Part shown: positions 22,130-32,541 of the stretch, one piece after another
Layout of the letters: every line of letters begins with the position of its first letter
How positions within the stretch are numbered: the stretch's first letter is position 1
Assembly: GCA_029168955.1 (NCBI GenBank)
Contig: JAPDOI010001550.1
Coordinates: forward strand, 62,001-126,000
From: Aplectana chamaeleonis
Taxonomy: Eukaryota > Nematoda > Chromadorea > Rhabditida > Cosmocercidae
DNA: 64,000 nucleotides
Direction of reading: 5' to 3'
Program-made: the position numbers and the translations under genes
The notes under the pieces: model-generated
Seen by the model: only the letters and a program-made list of their open reading frames with translations
Database searches by the model: none
What the model was told of the DNA's origin: nothing

Positions 22130-22652
22130 ATTTTTGTTTTTGGGAGGCACTCGAGAGAATGAGATGGTTCATTCATGAAAATGGAAATTTCGGCCGATGT
22201 CATATGCCTGATAGCGTTATCAGTCATTGTTTTTGTGGAGACTCCATGGGAATTCTTCGACTCCTGGGGTCGTATTCGCCAACAACCCGCCGAGGGTAGT
22301 CGAAGGGAAGCGGAAGGGATGATACCGCGCGCGGCAGAGGAGCAGATCAACCCATCCTACACCATGTAAGATGGAAATGCAAACTGTGTTACGTATCCAT
22401 ATCACTGCAAAAAGATAAAGATTCCACCGCGAAGCGGCCATTTTTCAGCTATGCTGTTCGAAAAATTCAGGCGGTCGCGAGGGAAGCCAAGGGAGGCGAG
22501 AGGTGGCCGTGGAGCGCGCGTTTTGTACTGAAATTTCACCTCATTTACCCTTCGACTACCCGGCGGGTACCCGGCGGGTTATTGGCGAATACAATCCCTG
22601 AAAGCGGAATCATTCATCCTCCAACTGAATCCTGAGTGCCCCCCCAAGTAGT
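22130..22652. mobile_element. Nested palindromic insertions in the 60-bp array
   Basis: The outer ends are decayed inverted copies ('ttgggaggcactcgagagaatg' region and 'ctgagtgcccccccaag' region). Inside, about 22,264-22,602 has a stronger inverted repeat: 'gtattcgccaacaacccgcc' on the left and 'ggcgggttattggcgaatac' on the right, each continued by 'gggtagtcgaaggg' or its complement. The inner ends (CTGGGGTCG / CAATCCCTG) resemble CAGGG termini. No clear TSD; no protein. Confidence 0.6.
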
Positions 22653-23223
22653 TTAATACCCGAAACATAACGTTGACAGTTTAAAGGGATCAATATGCAA
22701 CAGGCAGGGTGGTCTCACCCGATCCATAACGTTGAAAGTTTAAAGGACCCAATATGCAACAGGTACGGTGGTCCTACCACGGTTCATAACGTTGAAAGTT
22801 TAAAGGGCTCAATATGCAACAGGCAGGGTGGTCCCACCATGATCCATAACGTTGAAAGGTAAAAGAACCCAATATGCAACAGGTAGGGTGGTCTCACCAA
22901 GATCCATACCGTTGAAAGTTTAAAGGACCCAATAAACAACAGGTACGGTGGTTCCACCACGATCCATAACGTTGAAAGTTCAAAGGACTCAGTATGCAAC
23001 AGGTAGGGCGGTTCCACCACGATCGCAATGCTGTGCGCGCTCCTCCTACACCTAACTCACTTTCTTCGACCCTCTCTGTGTACTGTTTTGGAACAATAAC
23101 GCGCTCTAACTGATGGTGTCGAAAACTGCGAGAAATTCAAAGACCGGACAGACGGTCGGACGTTGATCGGACGTGCCAGACATGTGGTCAGACACACCAC
23201 TACGCCAATTATTATATGTAAGG

Positions 23224-23469
<246 letters not shown>

Positions 23470-23832
23470 GTCAGTTTGTAAAGGTTCGAAGCTTCGAAAA
23501 TGCGGGTTTTAGCGAACGCAGCTAAAGTACGGAAATGTGAGCCTCACGGAACGAGAAGGCGTGAAAAGCGCTCCTTCGGGCGCATCCAGCCACTCATTTG
23601 GTAGTGTGGCCTCAGTTTTGTGGATATGGCGTTTTTCTACTACAGAATTTCCCGTTTCTCCTCCGTTTTATATACTGGCTATCTTGTTCTGCGAGTTCCT
23701 GGACTATTGGCAAACGAAAAAAGAAACATTCGAGATTACAGGATTCATACACTTAGCTAGATGTTTTCAATTTTAGAACCTTGGAAATTTGAAAAAAAAT
23801 TTCAATAATACAACTCGAATATTTTAGAAGTT
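23470..23832 (+). repeat. Family D fragment and flanking unassigned sequence
   Basis: About 23,600-23,690 carries 'cagttttgtgg', 'gaatttcccgtttctcc' and 'gttttatata', as in other family D copies. Nothing else recognised. Confidence 0.5.
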
Positions 23833-24070
23833 AGAGGCAGCATACACACTCGCAAACGTATGTAGTCGAGATAACAGCATGGATAGGTCCGCTCAGCCCC
23901 CACCTCAGAAAAATCAAAACAAGTTACCTGTTATATAAATGTAACTTACTTGAATGTCCCAAGTAACTTGCATTTATATTACATGTAACATACATTTATA
24001 TTACATGTAACTTAAATTTATATTGCATGTAAGTTACACTTATGTTACATGTAACTTACATGTATATTTT
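23833..24070. repeat. Left end of AGGCAGCATACAC MITE plus GTTAC palindrome cluster
   Basis: 23,833-23,905 matches the start of the foldback MITE family. At about 23,905 it passes into repeated GTTACATGTAAC words and 'catttatatt' spacers, as at 11,976. The same junction occurs in both places. Confidence 0.65.
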
Positions 24071-24179
24071 CACTATGGGTGGCCATCAGGTAACACAGAC
24101 GACAAGCGACGCAGAGAGAATATTAATATTAAAATCGGTGTGTGCGGCAAGGCTCAATGGCAACATTAATACATATAGC

Positions 24180-25190
24180 GGATACGTGAGTTTCGTTTTC
24201 CGGGTTTTTTGAATTTATCAACGTTTTCCTTGTTTGATGGCTAGTTCTCGGTTCAGACGAGAGCTAGTGGTCTCAGAATCGGGCTGTGTATAGTACCTGT
24301 GGGAAGCTTAAAAATAAAGCCCATATGCACACGATCTAGGAGAAAAAGTTTTTTCTAATAGCCAAGTCCAATAGAGATTTCCAGCATTTTTGACACGAAA
24401 AATGACGCCTTGATCAATAACTTCGCGGCTGATATGGGATGGCAAGTTGTTCTTCACAAAAAGTTGTACAAGAAAATGTCGCGCAATCCTTTCTAGGTGG
24501 GTTTGCCGAAAATTTTCCTCGATGCGATGGCAGCGGTTTTAGTGGTCCAAGTCCCATTGAACGATATTAGGTATCCCAGTGGCTCGTTCTCAGTTCAATC
24601 AAGAGCTATGGGCCTCAAACTCGGGCTGTGAATATTACTGGTAGGAAGCTTCAAAATAAACTTCACATGCACAGGATCTAATAGAAAAAGCTTTTTTTCT
24701 TACTTTACTATCAATATCAAGTCCGAAGAAAAAACCCGGTGGAAAAATTTATTTTTTGTACCAAAAAAGGAGGTCCCAAAATGTTGCAAATGTTCCAAAA
24801 ATCATTTCTGAGTAGGGGGGAAAACTATAATTTTTTTTTGATCTCCATCACCTCTGGACTCTCAAATTTCTAGAGGTTTTCAGAGGTATGCACATTATCC
24901 CCTTCACGAATAGCCAGTTTACAAGCGGTATTGACTTTCTGATTGCCATAAAGATAGATCATTCGTTTTTTCTTGCTTTTTGAAATTAAACCGTTCGCTA
25001 CTTGTACTCACAATAGAAACAAAATGACTTCAGAAATATTGGGAGAAACTCTTGTCTGGGGATGCGTGATTTCTCCCGTCTGCACTTTTTCTTGTTGTTA
25101 CTCATCCATATTGCACCACTTCAGGATTTGAACAATCATATGGAAAGTGCATGGCTATTTACAGTTCATTAATTTTTCGAATGAAAATTT
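24180..25190. repeat. Diverged direct duplication, ~340-bp offset
   Basis: 24,238-24,365 and 24,578-24,715 align in order: 'gctagttctcggttca' / 'gctcgttctcagttca', 'agagcta', 'cgggctgtg', 'ggaagctt', 'aaataaa', 'atgcaca' and 'gatcta'. The rest to 25,190 shows no gene or repeat that I can support. Confidence 0.55.
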
Positions 25191-25489
25191 TGATTTGATT
25201 GTCCGCGCTTCGGGTGTTAAAAATAAAATCTATTAAAATGGAAATGAAGGCAGTTCCGAATTCGAGTGTCTTTAAGAAGCCTGGGAAACTAAACATTCGG
25301 CTGAGCGGAGCGGATCATGATTTTCACTCGTACACGGTCCAATTCTGCGGCCCCCTTCCTCTCCGCGGCCAGCCAAACTGCGGCCCCCTCCTTATCCCAC
25401 ACTGGGATCATCCCAGTGTACGCTTGACCCTAGTTGGAGGCGGGGCCGACTTTTTCTCTGTACTTTCTCACGCTTTCTCACTTGTTCGA

Positions 25490-25815
25490 GGAGATGGCGG
25501 TCGTAATGTTTTTCGATCGCAGAAGAGGCGGGAGAAGCGGGGGAGGGTCCAAGTGCGTGATTGGACGAAACACGGGTCTCTCAAAAGCGAACTCTCTACG
25601 TCTTTAACCGTTGTCTTCCACTCTGACGCGGCCTAACACTGCCACGACGTCGTATGCGTCATCGCGGTAGTGTTCGGCTGCGTCAGGAAAGGAAACAACG
25701 ACCAGAGACGTAGAGAAAGGTCTGTCGCTAGTTCCGCCTTCCGTCCAATCACTTCGCTCGTCCCTCGTTTCTCCTGCATCCTTTGCGGCTGGTAAACATT
25801 ACGACCACACCCCAT
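25490..25815. mobile_element. Palindromic MITE
   Basis: Left arm about 25,490-25,640 is mirrored by about 25,660-25,815: 'gtcgtaatgttt' / 'aaacattacgac', 'gtgattggacg' / 'cgtccaatcac', 'ctctctacgtctt' / 'agacgtagagaaag' and 'gttgtcttcc' / 'ggaaacaac'. The loop is about 20-25 bp. No TSD established. Confidence 0.7.
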
Positions 25816-26299
25816 TCAAGGGAACTGAGATCCTGCGTTTGCCAGGTTGTTATACTCGGCCATGCACTGAGTTCAATATCGAAAAATCCCAGTGAGAATG
25901 GACTGTGCCTTACGGTTGCGGAGCGCACACTTGCTGTTTAGCACCTTAATAGACGATTCAGACATTTTAAAATAACTCACTGCCAGTCATGGCTGGGATC
26001 GCGGGTAGATCTGTCATTGCTCGGATTAGTAAATGCGGCCCGGCATACTGAACAGGTTTGCTATAGTATTAACACAAGGTGCCGCAAAACGCTTGGTTCA
26101 GGGTGAGATTGAACCAGCATATTCCTTTCCGAGAGAAGTTTACCGATCAGCCGACAAGGAGTGAGAGCGGATCGTTGGTGTTTGGGTAGTGCGGTGCGAA
26201 GATTCGCTGCCCCGAGAAGGGATATACTGGCTCAACTCCGTCCGGAGCCGACGTTTTGCGATCAACCCAGCCTGCGTTGTGATTTAATAGCAAATTAAC
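25816..26299. other. No recognisable feature
   Basis: No domain, and no copy elsewhere in the window. Confidence 0.4.
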
Positions 26300-26307
26300 A
26301 TACGTAT

Positions 26308-27378
26308 CAGGGCTGTGCGCCATAACGTTAACGAATTAACACATTAACAGGTTAACGCGGTCTTTGTTTTGGAAAATTAACAATTAACGCTGAAAGGAAA
26401 AGTTCCAAATCACATTAATTTGGGTTCGTTAATAGCGGTGGAATTATACTGAATGATATGCTTCAATGACAAATTTCAAAACTGGGGCCGTGCACGTCGA
26501 AACAATTTTCCTTATTGTGAAATATATCGCAGAACTCGAAGTTTCCCATTCCATCGTTTATCTTTTGTAGTTATTTCTTCTCAATATCGAAGAATTCCAT
26601 TTCGTGTTACCAAAGAAAATGTGAGGTCTAATTTACCTCTCTGCGGTGGAGTAAGGTACCGAACGAGGGTTGGGAGCGGGGATCGAAGGCCGGGTGCAAA
26701 ATTTGGTGGACCGCGCTACAGACTAAACCCAGAAACGGAATAAAATATGCGTCAAGTGTGCGCATATACAGAACCAGTCCTATGTGCGGCGAATGCCGTA
26801 GGTTATAGAGCATTTTAGCATGGTTTCAGGGATATCATTCTACTCATGTCAGACAGTGTAGCACACCACTTTTCAACACGTTCCAGACACCCTTCTGGAG
26901 TCCTATACACTTTCCGCGGCATCCTGTTTAACGATTCTTCAGGTCGCAGTGCATTCCTACACATGGGCGCACTCTGCACATGAACTCAGTTTTCTACCAC
27001 GCGGCGCACGTTCTGCATAAAGCGCGACTGCTTTTCTACGACGCGGCGCACGCTCTCATCAAGCGCTAACCATTTCTCACTATATCCTGCTGACGTCATC
27101 AGAAGGCCTACTCCTTTCCCACGAATTCCTGACCACTTTATCCAAGACCCCACCCACTTTCCACGCCTTCCTGCTGACGTCATTCGAGGGGGCAATTTTA
27201 TATTTCTGAGACCTCTGACTATTTAGTCATTTTCGCTGTGGTAAGGTAATGTTTTTGAACTTTTTAAGAAATTCAAAAATAACGTGTCAACGCATTGATG
27301 GGTTGACGCGGTTTTTTTTTTCAGAAAATTAGCTATTAGCGCCTGACGAAAACAAATTCTCATTAACGCACACCCCTG
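26308..27378. mobile_element. hAT-like element 3 (1,071 bp) with 8-bp TSD
   Basis: Ends CAGGGCTGTGCG / CGCACACCCCTG. ATACGTAT duplicates at 26,300-26,307 and 27,379-27,386. Subterminal words are GTTAACG / CATTAAC / GGTTAACGCGG, different from element 1. The interior at about 26,855-27,195 is a degenerate relative of the 42-bp satellite ('cgcggcgcacgttctgcat', 'ctgctgacgtcat'). No transposase. Confidence 0.9.
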
Positions 27379-27386
27379 ATACGTAT

Positions 27387-28055
27387 ATACCTTGAAGGCG
27401 CAAAAAACCGTATTCAATTTTTTTTTGTATTTTGTGCAGGTTTTAGTATTGTTATGTATCGCAAGGAGGGCACCCAAAACACTCGAATTAGAGAGAAACT
27501 CGTCCGCAAATCGCGGAGCATTCAATTACATTTTTATGTCTGTTTCAGTGTGCCTTGCGTAGTAAAAAAATCGTCAGAAAAACTGAACGTCTGAAAAGGT
27601 TCAGCCTAGTTAACTTCTTGGGTTGATTATTTGTTTATGCCCTTCCGCTGTCAAGAAATTTCTGAGATCAAGAAGCTCCCAATACAATCGTTCGAACTCG
27701 AGAATCACTTCACATAGATAATATCGGATTTTGTATTTCCGCTTCCTGTCGGAGGCTGTTTCGGCGCTTCTGTTCCTCGTGCTAGATGATCGACCGGGAA
27801 AACGCCTTTTCGGACCACGGAGCAGTTTTCAAGAGGCTATAGCATTATGAATACGCAACATTGAGGTCTCAAGCTTTGCCAGCCGTCTCCACTTGGTTCA
27901 AACATAGGAATGAGTAGAAAAACCAAAATATGGTTTTCTGCGCGGACGCTGCCTTTATCGTTTACTGCGAAGTTGAACAGCACATCAGCAACAAAATTTT
28001 AAAAATCGTGTAGAAAGTGCTATGTTGAAATTGGCAGTAGTTTTATGCAGCTTAG
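27387..28055. other. No gene seen
   Basis: Unassigned sequence before the Penelope-like 3' end. A GC-richer stretch at about 27,735-27,860 has no recognised coding signal. Confidence 0.35.
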
Positions 28056-28322
28056 AACAGAGTATGGTACATATTTATTCGGCTGGCGCTTCGGCGTCTT
28101 CACCTTCTTCGGAGCCTGGAAAGTAGAGATTTGGAAAAAATATCCGATCAAGCGTCATTTCATTTAACAGAATCGCTTTCAATGAGAAGCAGGACCACCC
28201 ACGACGCGAAGAAGTAAGGAAAACCAGAACAACCTTAGACTGTGAGCCGACGTGAGCTCAACAAGTCACCCTCAGATGAGACAAACGCAGGGGATGAAAC
28301 TCGCGCCTCGGGCCTTCTTATA

Positions 28323-29554
28323 CCAGGCCGTCCAATAATTCCTGTCCGGAAAATTTTCAAAATTCCATAATTTTCCTTGGAAGTGTTATAATATTGGGCA
28401 AGTGTGAGAACCTTCTAGAAGGTTTTCCAAAATCTACGATAGGTATATAAGGCGCAGTCGCCGCATCTAGCTACCAGTGCAAGCTAAAATGAACCAAGGT
28501 CGATTTCGTACGTTCGTGTACTACGAGTGGCAGCTGGGCAACGACACGGGCACCGCGGTCGCCAACATCTGCAGAGCGTGCAAGTGAGGATGCAGTGTCC
28601 CAACGCACAGTCAGCCGCTGGTTCAATCGTTTCGAGAGCGGCGATACGAGCCTCGAGGACAGGGAGCACAGCGGAAGGCCTTCTACGGTGGATGATGACG
28701 AAGTCGTCGCTGTATTAAGGAGAAGCCGGAAGCCACCACCCGTGAACTGGCGACGACGCTCGGCTGCAGCAAGTCCACCATCCACAATCGACTCAACTTA
28801 CTCGGCTACCAAGTTCTGGGCCCGTTGATCCCCACCGTTTGACGGACGCCAACAAGCAGAGCCGCGTGGCCGTCTGCCGATCCCTCCTCCTTCGTCCGCA
28901 TCGCAAGGAGTGTCTCGAGGACCTGGTCACTGGAGATGAGAGCTGGGTCCTCTACGACAACGTCGCTCGCCGTGCCGTATGGATCCCGCGCTGAGAAGAG
29001 CCGCCGACGACGCCGAAAGCCGACCTGCACCCGCTGAAGATCATGCTCTGCTGCTGGTGGGACACCAAGGGCATGCTGTACTTCGAGCTGCTCCGGCAGC
29101 GCAGGACGGTCACCGCCTCCATCTAACCCGATCAGCTCGAGCACCTAGCCGCCGCCATCCGAGAAAAGCGTTCCCGACGGGCCTCGGTCCACCTGCTGCC
29201 CGACAACGCGCGCCCCCCACGTGGCGATGGAGACCCAGCAGAAGTTGGCGCCGCTCGGCTGGGAGACGGTTGCCCATCCGCCGTATTCCCCGGACTTCGC
29301 CCCCTCCGACTACCACTTGTTCCGCCCGCTGAGTCACCATTTAGCCGGAAGAAAATTCACCAACTACGACAACCTCAAATCCGACATCGCAGCCCCGGAG
29401 TTCTGGGCGAAGGGCATCGGCGACCTGCCCAATTGTTGGGCCACTGTTGTGTATAACTGTGGTGATTATATTGTTGATTAGACTTGTTTTTCAAATGAAG
29501 TTGAAAAAATTAAAAATGGTGAAATTTTCGGACAAGAATTATTGGACAACCTGG
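28323..29554 (+). mobile_element. mariner-type transposon (1,232 bp), TA target duplication
   Basis: Terminal inverted repeats start CCAGGCCGTCCAATAATTCC on the left. The right end, read inward, is CCAGGTTGTCCAATAATTCT. TA flanks both ends (28,321-28,322 and 29,555-29,556). It has the size and TIR arrangement of Tc1/mariner elements. It carries one damaged transposase gene and sits inside the GIY-YIG-encoding Penelope-like element. Confidence 0.95.
28489..29481 (+). pseudogene. mariner transposase (D,D34D), broken
   Basis: Starts at the ATG at 28,489-28,491 (MNQGRFRTFVYYEWQLG). A frame break occurs after about 32 codons (28,585). Then come 'DAVSQRTVSRWFNRFESGD', 'SLEDREHSGRPSTV' and a second helix-turn-helix 'TTRELATTLGCSKSTIHNRL' in a shifted frame. 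The catalytic part follows: 'VTGDESWVLYD' (first D), an in-frame TGA at 28,992-28,994, 'LLPDNARPP' (second D), another frameshift, then 'HPPYSPDFAPSDYHLF' (third D). The second and third D are 34 residues apart once the shift is allowed for, the mariner signature. The C-terminus ends at 29,481. At least three frameshifts plus one stop mean it is inactive. The coding region is markedly GC-rich compared with its surroundings. Confidence 0.93.
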
Positions 29555-29555
29555 T

Positions 29556-30130
29556 ATATGGTAGCGACCTGCCTTGAAGTACCACATAGGGCGACTGATC
29601 AAGGTGACATAACCCGAAGAGGTTCATGTAAGGCGTCAAATCTTGAGTAATTGCGACACATTCCTCCCTGCGATTGATTTTTGGATTTCTTGCAGCGATC
29701 CAGTGTGCCTCAGGCGTTTTGCGGGCAGAAATGTCAGCCTCGCGCGCCAAAATAGTTACCGCGATTTCAAATAGCGCACCGCCATGACCGCGGACGCGGT
29801 GGTCTCCTAAAGGGGTACAAGTTTTGAACTTGGTGAGACCGCAGAGGTGCTCTTTTATCTTGAGACGGGGTGGTCTGCCCGTCTCACCAATGTACTCTTC
29901 TTTGCACAGTTGACATGAAATGAGGTACACAACCCCAGAGATCTTGCAATCACCCTCTCTTCTGAAAGGGCAGACCACAAATGAAGGAGTAGAACAGAGA
30001 CGGTCGTCGAGACGGTTACGTGACAGCGGTTCTCTGAGATTAGCGGGTGGGACCTCAACTAATTGGACCAAGTTCTACAGGTTAGCCTTTCGGATGCATG
30101 CACGGACTTCAGTGCTTGATTGATCGGAGG
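29556..30130 (-). pseudogene. Penelope-like GIY-YIG endonuclease domain (copy 1)
   Basis: An open frame from 30,071 covers the linker 'VVEVPPANL'-like segment (here LVEVPPANLREPLSRNRLDD) and a Cys-rich stretch (LCSTPSFVVCPF, EGDC). The GIY-YIG module follows: VVYLISC at residues 47-53, YIGETGRPPRLKIKEHL at 60-76, 'TPLGDHRV', 'FEIAVTILAREADISARKTP', 'EAHWIAARNPKINRREECVA'. VYL and YIG replace the classical GIY and YIG, as is usual in the family. The Arg of IKEH-adjacent RLK and the Glu of 'RKTPEAHW' are the expected catalytic positions. A TAG just upstream separates the linker start. The last ~25 codons of the frame belong to the mariner. The domain nicks DNA for target-primed reverse transcription. 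Confidence 0.9.
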
Positions 30131-30194
30131 TGAAGGACAGGCAAAAAGGTATTTTCGTACGTTTTTTCATCGCGTCGGTCAGATGCATAGCGTC

Positions 30195-30535
30195 ATCCCT
30201 TTCCTCTGACATTCCATATCGCTGGAGCGTATCCGTTAGCAATCGCTATAGACTTTGCCATTTCATAAGAAACGGCCTTTTCCTTAATACCTGATGAAAC
30301 CGAGGCTGGTGTCCTGAACATGACCCCTACAATCGCCCGTTTCGTTCACCTGGGGTGGGCCGAACTGCAATGAACGATGATATTTTTGCTAGTCGGCTTC
30401 TGATACCACTTTGTCCAGCACACTCTTTGAAAATTGTGAACTTCTACATTTAGGAAGGCTAGTCAATTGTCCTTAGGGGCTTCTCGAGTAAATGTTAATA
30501 TCCTGTGATTGCTGAACTAGCAAGCGCTGTTATTT
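30195..30535 (-). pseudogene. Penelope-like reverse transcriptase, C-terminal fragment (copy 1)
   Basis: Minus-strand translation reads 'LAFLNVEVHNFQ', 'VCWTKWYQKPTSKNIIVHCS', 'SAHPR', an in-frame TGA (30,346-30,348), then 'TKRAIVGVMFRTPASVSSG' and 'EKAVSYEMAKSIAIANGYAP'. This is the end of a Penelope-like RT, matching the fragment at 52,660-52,870 (LPFLKVEVCLE...KWHRKASNKN). The catalytic YADD region is missing because the copy is truncated. Confidence 0.85.
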
Positions 30536-30860
30536 AGCAGGGTTACAACCCAGGGCACGTTGGCATTAGATGCTTCTAACAACGTGGTGTTGAGCTCCGA
30601 GGGGACCGTGGTGTTTAACCACTCGTATTCAATAGCACACTCTCCAAATGCAAATCAAAATCAGTCTATCATTCGCTTCATCGTAAGCAGATTGCAGTCC
30701 TTGTTTGAGCCCACTGCAAGGAGGCCACCCGAACTTAGCGTCCGAAAACAGACTCGAGGTCACCACCATCTGGGACTGCCTTTTCACTAAAAAGGGGCAC
30801 CTTATACGCATACACTGCTGTCTTAAACGACGATGCTGTCAGACTTACACGTAAATATTT
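30536..30860. repeat. Dispersed repeat family E, copy 1
   Basis: Aligns with 38,345-38,660: 'gttggcattagatgct', 'tgacaacgtggggctga' / 'taacaacgtggtgttga', 'tccttgttt.agcccac' and 'gccaccc'. The minus-strand reading frame is shared between copies: 'FGWPPCSGLKQG' here and 'FGWPWRCGLKQG' at 38,435-38,857. A third fragment lies at 63,285-63,400. Confidence 0.6.
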
Positions 30861-31004
30861 TATTTTCTAATATTAATTTTGAAACACAATTTTTTTAATT
30901 AGGTGACCGCCTATTTAGAATAACTACTATTAATAAAATGATCTGCCGAGATCATGGAAAAATTCCTTTGAGCTGTCTTGAATTCAATTTTTTTTCGGAA
31001 TATT

Positions 31005-32478
31005 TTCTCGAGCGAATTTCAAAAACTACATGTTTTTCGCTCATGAAGTTTTCGCTCTCGAAGATGGGGCATCGTAAATAGTTGCTTCCGGAATCTTCAT
31101 GAAATTTTGTGTCTTATAACGTTTCCGTTTCCCAATCTCTCAGCCGACCTCATCTTATGATACAAAACGTTTTATTCAAATCAATCAGTTTTTAGTCCGG
31201 AACTTTCTCCAAAACAACCCTCACCAAAGAGCTATTAACCTTGGGGACCGAACTTTGTAGAAAGTTGCTTTCGGAATCCTCACGAAATTCTGCATCGAAC
31301 AGCGTTCTCAGGTTCAAAATCCACGTTCCCGATCTCCCAGGCGATTTCAATTAATAAAAAGCATTTTTTCACCTTAAGCTACCGGATTTTCGTTCATAAC
31401 TTTTTACACCAGAAGATCGACGTTTGGTGGAGGTTATTTTCATGATCTCCATGTACTGGCATTCCCGTTTTGAAAATGATTTCGATCCTTCAGCCTAATT
31501 CATTTTATGAAATAGCAGTTTTTCGCTCATAACTCTTTACCCGTCAGAGATAGTGTCATGGTGAAGGTTGTTTTCGGAATCGCCGTGAAATTCTGCGTCG
31601 AATGATGTACCGGGTTCCTAACCTTACTCGCCCCATACCTCAGCCCGGTCGTTGGAGCCGAGCTCTAAAGTAATCTATATAGGGTGCTCTCACCTCTATG
31701 GTGTAAATGAGAGACGCATGGTTCTGCTGGAGCCAACAATGGAGCTTGGCTCCACCGACCTGGCTGAGGTATGGAGCGAGTAAATCTAAGAACCCGATAC
31801 AGAGTTCGACGCAGAATTTTACGGAGATTTCAAAAACAATCTTCACTTTAACACAACCTTTAACGGTTGAAGAGTTGAAAGCGAAAAACTAGTATTATGC
31901 AAAATGAATTAGGCTGCAGGATCGAGAAACTATTTTCCCTACCTGAAAACACTAGTCGAAGCAGAGTTTTATCGAGACTTTGAAAACAACCTTTACAAAT
32001 GTCCACCTCTGAGTTTAAATAAGTTATTAACGAAAAACCGATACCCTAAACCAAAAAAAGTGCACTTTATAAATTGGAATTGACTGGAAGAAGGGCAACG
32101 TATGTTCTGAAACTAAAAAGGCTATTCGATGCAGAATTTTGTACAAAAGAACAACCTACACAAAACGCCTATCTTCAAGGTCAAAAGGTATATGAGAAAA
32201 CTATTTGTTTTGTGTGAAAGAAGTTATTTCATAAATTGAAAGGGGCTGAGAGATGGGGAACGTGACGGCAGAAATTATTCACGAAGATCCATCTTGAAGT
32301 GCAAAAACGTTGTGATGCGAAAAACATTTTTTTTCAATATTCGCGTGCGAGAAATTGTCCGAAAAGAACTTGGCTTCAAGACAGCCTAAAGAAATTTTTT
32401 CATGACTTTCACTGCTTTATTTGTAAAAAATGGTGAATTTTAAAATACCGAACATACAATGAAAAAAAAAATTATGAT
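31005..32478. repeat. Large diverged palindromic repeat (family F)
   Basis: Decayed repeats of ~140-185 bp with 'tcggaatc.tc..gaaattctg', 'cgtcgaa' and 'cgctcataac' run to about 31,650. The inverted version ('cgacgcagaattttacggag', 'ttgaagagttg', 'gcgaaaaac') runs from about 31,800 to 32,460. The centre near 31,715 has 'ggctccaccgacctggctgagg'. The right half recurs at 49,545-49,860. The sequence continues after the RTE insertion at 35,791-35,890. No protein. Confidence 0.65.
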
Positions 32479-32541
32479 CTAAAGTTGATAATTGACTTAC
32501 TTACTTACTTGACTTAATCGGTTGGCTTTCGCCTGACGCGG

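Larger units (their letters stand above)
20015..23035. repeat. 60-bp minisatellite array, split by insertions
   Basis: The unit 'caatatgcaacaggtagggt' + 'ggtcccaccacgatccataa' + 'cgttgaaagtttaaaggacc' is exactly 60 bp in 22,660-23,035. Array segments lie at about 20,015-20,214, 21,925-22,125 and 22,655-23,035. The gaps are a hAT-like element (20,215-21,924) and a palindromic insertion (about 22,130-22,652). Confidence 0.9.
28060..30535 (-). mobile_element. Penelope-like retroelement copy 1, 5'-truncated, split by mariner
   Basis: On the minus strand it reads RT C-terminal part (30,535-30,195), pre-endonuclease and GIY-YIG domain (30,130-29,556), a mariner insertion at the TA 29,555-29,556, then the 3' end (28,320-28,060). 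The 3' end has 'tttccag' + 'gctccgaagaaggtgaa' and AATAAA at about 28,080. A related 3' segment occurs at 52,425-52,490. RT followed by GIY-YIG defines the Penelope-like class. The 5' end abuts another dispersed repeat at about 30,535. Confidence 0.88.

Noticed and set aside
22175..22369. 64-codon frame with a hydrophobic N-terminus as a small secreted protein
   Set aside because: It spans the boundary of two nested palindromic insertions and has no support elsewhere.
27935..27960. 'gacgctgcctttatcg' as another TTAA MITE end
   Set aside because: Only a partial match to the terminus. No partner end and no TTAA.
29478..29556. The last ~25 codons of the GIY-YIG frame as endonuclease C-terminus
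   Set aside because: This sequence is the mariner terminal inverted repeat read through.
30289..30330. CTGATGA as a hammerhead core near 30,290
   Set aside because: Lies within Penelope RT coding sequence on the other strand. No GAAA partner with a closing stem follows at the right distance.
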